From the NCBI GenBank assembly GCA_016793165.1, contig JAEULA010000031.1:1-64000 (forward strand): DNA of 64,000 nt, read 5' to 3'. This document shows, piece after piece, positions 62,390 to 64,000 of this stretch. The notes under the pieces are model-generated. The model ran no database searches. It saw nothing but the letters and a program-made list of their open reading frames with translations, and was not told the DNA's origin. This DNA is from Alphaproteobacteria bacterium. Its GTDB lineage: Bacteria > Pseudomonadota > Alphaproteobacteria > CACIAM-22H2. The position numbers and the translations under genes were made by a program. The number at the start of each line of letters is the position of its first letter. Position 1 is the stretch's first letter.

Positions 62390-63043
62390 CTATTCGAGCT
62401 TGTAGCCGAGGCCGCGCACGGTGCGGATCGCGTCGCGGCCGAGCTTCTTGCGCAGCCGAGCGATGAACACCTCGATCGTGTTCGAATCGCGCGCCTCGCC
62501 CTGCGGGTAGATCTGGTCGGCCAGCTCGTCCTGCGAGACGATGTGGCCGGGCCGACGCATCAGGCGCGCGAGGATCTTCAGCTCGCGCGCGGTCAGGTCC
62601 AGCGTGGCGCCGCCGAGGGCGACGGTGCCCGCGCCGACATCGAGCGTGATGTCGCGATAGCGCAGCACCGGGCTGGAATGGGCGGCGGAGCGCCGGATCA
62701 GCGCCCGCACGCGTGCCAGCACTTCGGGCGCGTGGAAGGGCTTGGTCAGGTAGTCGTCGGCGCCGGCGTTCAGGCCGGCGACACGCTCGGTCCATGCGCC
62801 GCGCGCGGTGAGCACGAGGACCGGCAGGTTGCGGCCTGCCCGACGCCAGCGTGCGAGCAAGTCGAGTCCCGGGACGCCGGGCAGGCCGAGATCGAGGATG
62901 GCGGCATCGTAGGTCCGGGTCTCGCCGAGCTCCCAGCCCGTCTCGCCGTCGCTTGCATGGTCGACCGCGAAGCCCGCGTCCTCGAAGGCCGCGCATAGCC
63001 GGCGCGCGATCTCGAGGTCGTCCTCGATCAACAGGACTCGCAT
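62390..63043 (-). CDS. OmpR/PhoP-family response regulator
   Basis: 217 residues. Receiver domain 1-115 has acidic residues 8-9 (EDD), phosphoacceptor Asp51 (ILDLGLPG) and Lys in TKPF. The winged-helix DNA-binding domain spans about 125-217 (ELKILARLMRRPGHIVS and SNTIEVFIARLRKKLG, RTVRGLGYKLE). Starting at MRVLLIEDD (63043) gives the standard length; eight extra codons are possible. It probably binds the TTCAG repeats upstream of its own gene at 63162-63188. Confidence 0.9.
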   Translation of the reverse strand: MRVLLIEDDLEIARRLCAAFEDAGFAVDHASDGETGWELGETRTYDAAILDLGLPGVPGLDLLARWRRAGRNLPVLVLTARGAWTERVAGLNAGADDYLTKPFHAPEVLARVRALIRRSAAHSSPVLRYRDITLDVGAGTVALGGATLDLTARELKILARLMRRPGHIVSQDELADQIYPQGEARDSNTIEVFIARLRKKLGRDAIRTVRGLGYKLE

Positions 63044-63161
63044 AGCGCTTCCGGCCTCGGTCGCCATCGCCGCCGTCTAGCACGGCGGCCCCTCGGGCGG
63101 CACGTGGTGCGCCGGGGCCGGGGTCGCTCGTCCCCTGCGACAAATTGGTGCAACCGCCGGA

Positions 63162-63188
63162 TTCAGCCTGGGTTCAGCTTCGGTTCAG
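63162..63188 (+). promoter_or_regulatory. Three TTCAG repeats with 11-bp spacing
   Basis: TTCAG starts at 63162, 63173 and 63184, with GGTTCAG at the last two. A spacing of one helical turn (11 bp) in direct repeat is the binding mode of OmpR/PhoP-type regulators. The array lies in the 240-bp gap between the divergent response-regulator gene and the RTX gene, so it may control both. The binding protein is inferred to be the adjacent regulator. Confidence 0.65.
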
Positions 63189-63283
63189 GTCGCTGACAGC
63201 TCCGTCTTCCAAGTTCCGCCGATCCATCGCGAATCCGGATCGGCGCGCCGTGCTGCGTCCGGTCCAACCCGGGAGCGTTCCTC

Positions 63284-64000
63284 ATGGCGACCTATGTCTT
63301 CTCGCAGCGCGCAGGCACGGCGATCGCGTTCAAACCCGGAGTCGATGTCCTGCAAGTGGATGTCGGCGACGCTGCCTCCCTGCACATCGACGTGGTCGGG
63401 TCGAGCCTGGTCCTGAGTCTCGGCGGACAGTCGGTGACCCTGTCGAAGACGGGTCTCAACCGCCTGACCACCAGCAATATCACCTTCTCCGACGGATCGG
63501 CGCTGCTGGTCGGCGACAACCTCGCGACCACCAAGAACGACGCCGCGGCGAACACGCTCACCGGCACGGCGCACGCGGATAAGTTGATCGGTCTCGGCGG
63601 CAACGATCAGCTCGACGGCCGCGACGGCGGCGACACCTATCTCGTGAGCGGCACGGGCAACGGCTTCGACGCGTACCACGACACCGGCACGAGCGGCGTC
63701 GACCGGATCGTCGCCGGGTCCAACGACACGAATATCGGGCTCGCCGGCAGCTTCGATGCGACGACGAGCGGCATCGAAGCGATCTCGTCCGACGGCCATG
63801 CGAACGTCCGGATCGTCGGCAGCGGCAGCGCCGATCGGCTGGACTTCTCCGGCCTCGTCCTCGACGGCATCGCGCAGATCGACGGGGCCGCGGGCGCCGA
63901 CAGCATCACCGGCAGCGCCGGTGCGGACGTGATCCATGGCGGCGCCGGCAATGACGCGATCGACGGCGGCGCGGGTATCGACGTCGCGGTCTTCGACGGG
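63284..64000 (+). CDS. RTX calcium-binding repeat protein (partial, runs off window)
   Basis: The frame is open from the ATG at 63284 to the window end, giving 239 residues so far. There is no N-terminal Sec signal (MATYVFSQRAGTAIAFK), as expected for type I secretion. Glycine/Asp-rich nonapeptide repeats appear at about residues 103-118 (GLGGNDQLDGRDGGD) and 207-239 (GSAGADVIHGGAGNDAIDGG), typical of Ca2+-binding beta-rolls. No catalytic domain is seen yet. It should be exported by a type I secretion system after Ca2+-dependent folding outside the cell. Confidence 0.8.
   Translation, partial: MATYVFSQRAGTAIAFKPGVDVLQVDVGDAASLHIDVVGSSLVLSLGGQSVTLSKTGLNRLTTSNITFSDGSALLVGDNLATTKNDAAANTLTGTAHADKLIGLGGNDQLDGRDGGDTYLVSGTGNGFDAYHDTGTSGVDRIVAGSNDTNIGLAGSFDATTSGIEAISSDGHANVRIVGSGSADRLDFSGLVLDGIAQIDGAAGADSITGSAGADVIHGGAGNDAIDGGAGIDVAVFDG

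Noticed and set aside
1-64000. tRNA, rRNA, CRISPR, insertion sequence or prophage features
   Set aside because: No repeat-spacer pattern, transposase motif, phage gene or tRNA-like T-arm was recognised on reading; small RNAs could be missed without a search.

Overview
This window is bacterial chromosome of high GC content with dense, mostly operonic coding and short or overlapping gene junctions (many GTGA and ATGA overlaps). The gene content points to a heterotrophic, soil- or water-type alphaproteobacterium: TRAP, peptide-ABC and polyamine-ABC uptake systems, enolase-superfamily sugar-acid dehydratases, hydantoinase/oxoprolinase subunits, a dimethylglycine-dehydrogenase-like enzyme and PEP-CTERM proteins. 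This placement is inference; no rRNA or other phylogenetic marker was seen, and I recognised no tRNA, insertion sequence, prophage or CRISPR array.

Layout. Bases 1-1642 hold no convincing gene. Bases 1643-5081 form a small PEP-CTERM module: an exosortase-system-associated N-acyltransferase, an overlapping PaaK/LuxE-like acyl-adenylating enzyme, and a secreted PEP-CTERM protein. The last has its own sigma-54 promoter, an upstream palindrome and a strong terminator. Bases 5103-11401 are a sugar-acid catabolism block: aldehyde dehydrogenase, two divergent mandelate-racemase-family enzymes, an MFS transporter and a LysR regulator. Bases 11568-19885 are one tight operon: a complete peptide-type ABC importer, then a C45 autoproteolytic acyltransferase/amidase, an AtuA-like protein and a DUF4387 protein. 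A GH110-type galactosidase follows.

Bases 21680-29735 hold a Tat-type PhoD phosphatase, a third enolase-superfamily dehydratase, a TRAP transporter, a 2-hydroxyacid dehydrogenase, an HpcH/HpaI aldolase with an unusual basic tail, and a dehydrogenase. Together these look like an uptake and breakdown route for a sugar acid. Bases 29820-33714 encode HyuB and HyuA on the minus strand. Divergent from them lie the decayed remains of a second peptide-ABC operon: a frameshifted DppC-like permease relic (33900-34557) and a DppD/F-like ATPase relic with its whole catalytic core deleted (35366-35587). They flank an intact dehydrogenase gene.

Bases 35638-42751 hold assorted carbohydrate genes: a PhyH-type dioxygenase, an orphan sugar/glycerol-phosphate binding protein, an aldose-epimerase-like protein, a dehydrogenase, a TauE/SafE permease, an aldo/keto reductase and a secreted protein of unknown function. 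A second PEP-CTERM protein lies at 42817-43545. From 59973 down to 43737 every gene is on the minus strand: an EamA transporter, a PYROXD2-like oxidoreductase, a GlxA/CdhR-type regulator, a CoA ligase, an acyl-CoA dehydrogenase, a polyamine-type ABC importer, a dimethylglycine-dehydrogenase-like FAD enzyme, an enoyl-CoA hydratase and UbiD. The middle part resembles a locus for taking up and degrading an amine or its acyl-CoA derivative. The window ends with a 2OG-Fe(II) oxygenase, an OmpR-type two-component system, and the start of an RTX calcium-binding protein. The last two diverge from a region carrying three direct TTCAG repeats spaced exactly 11 bp apart.
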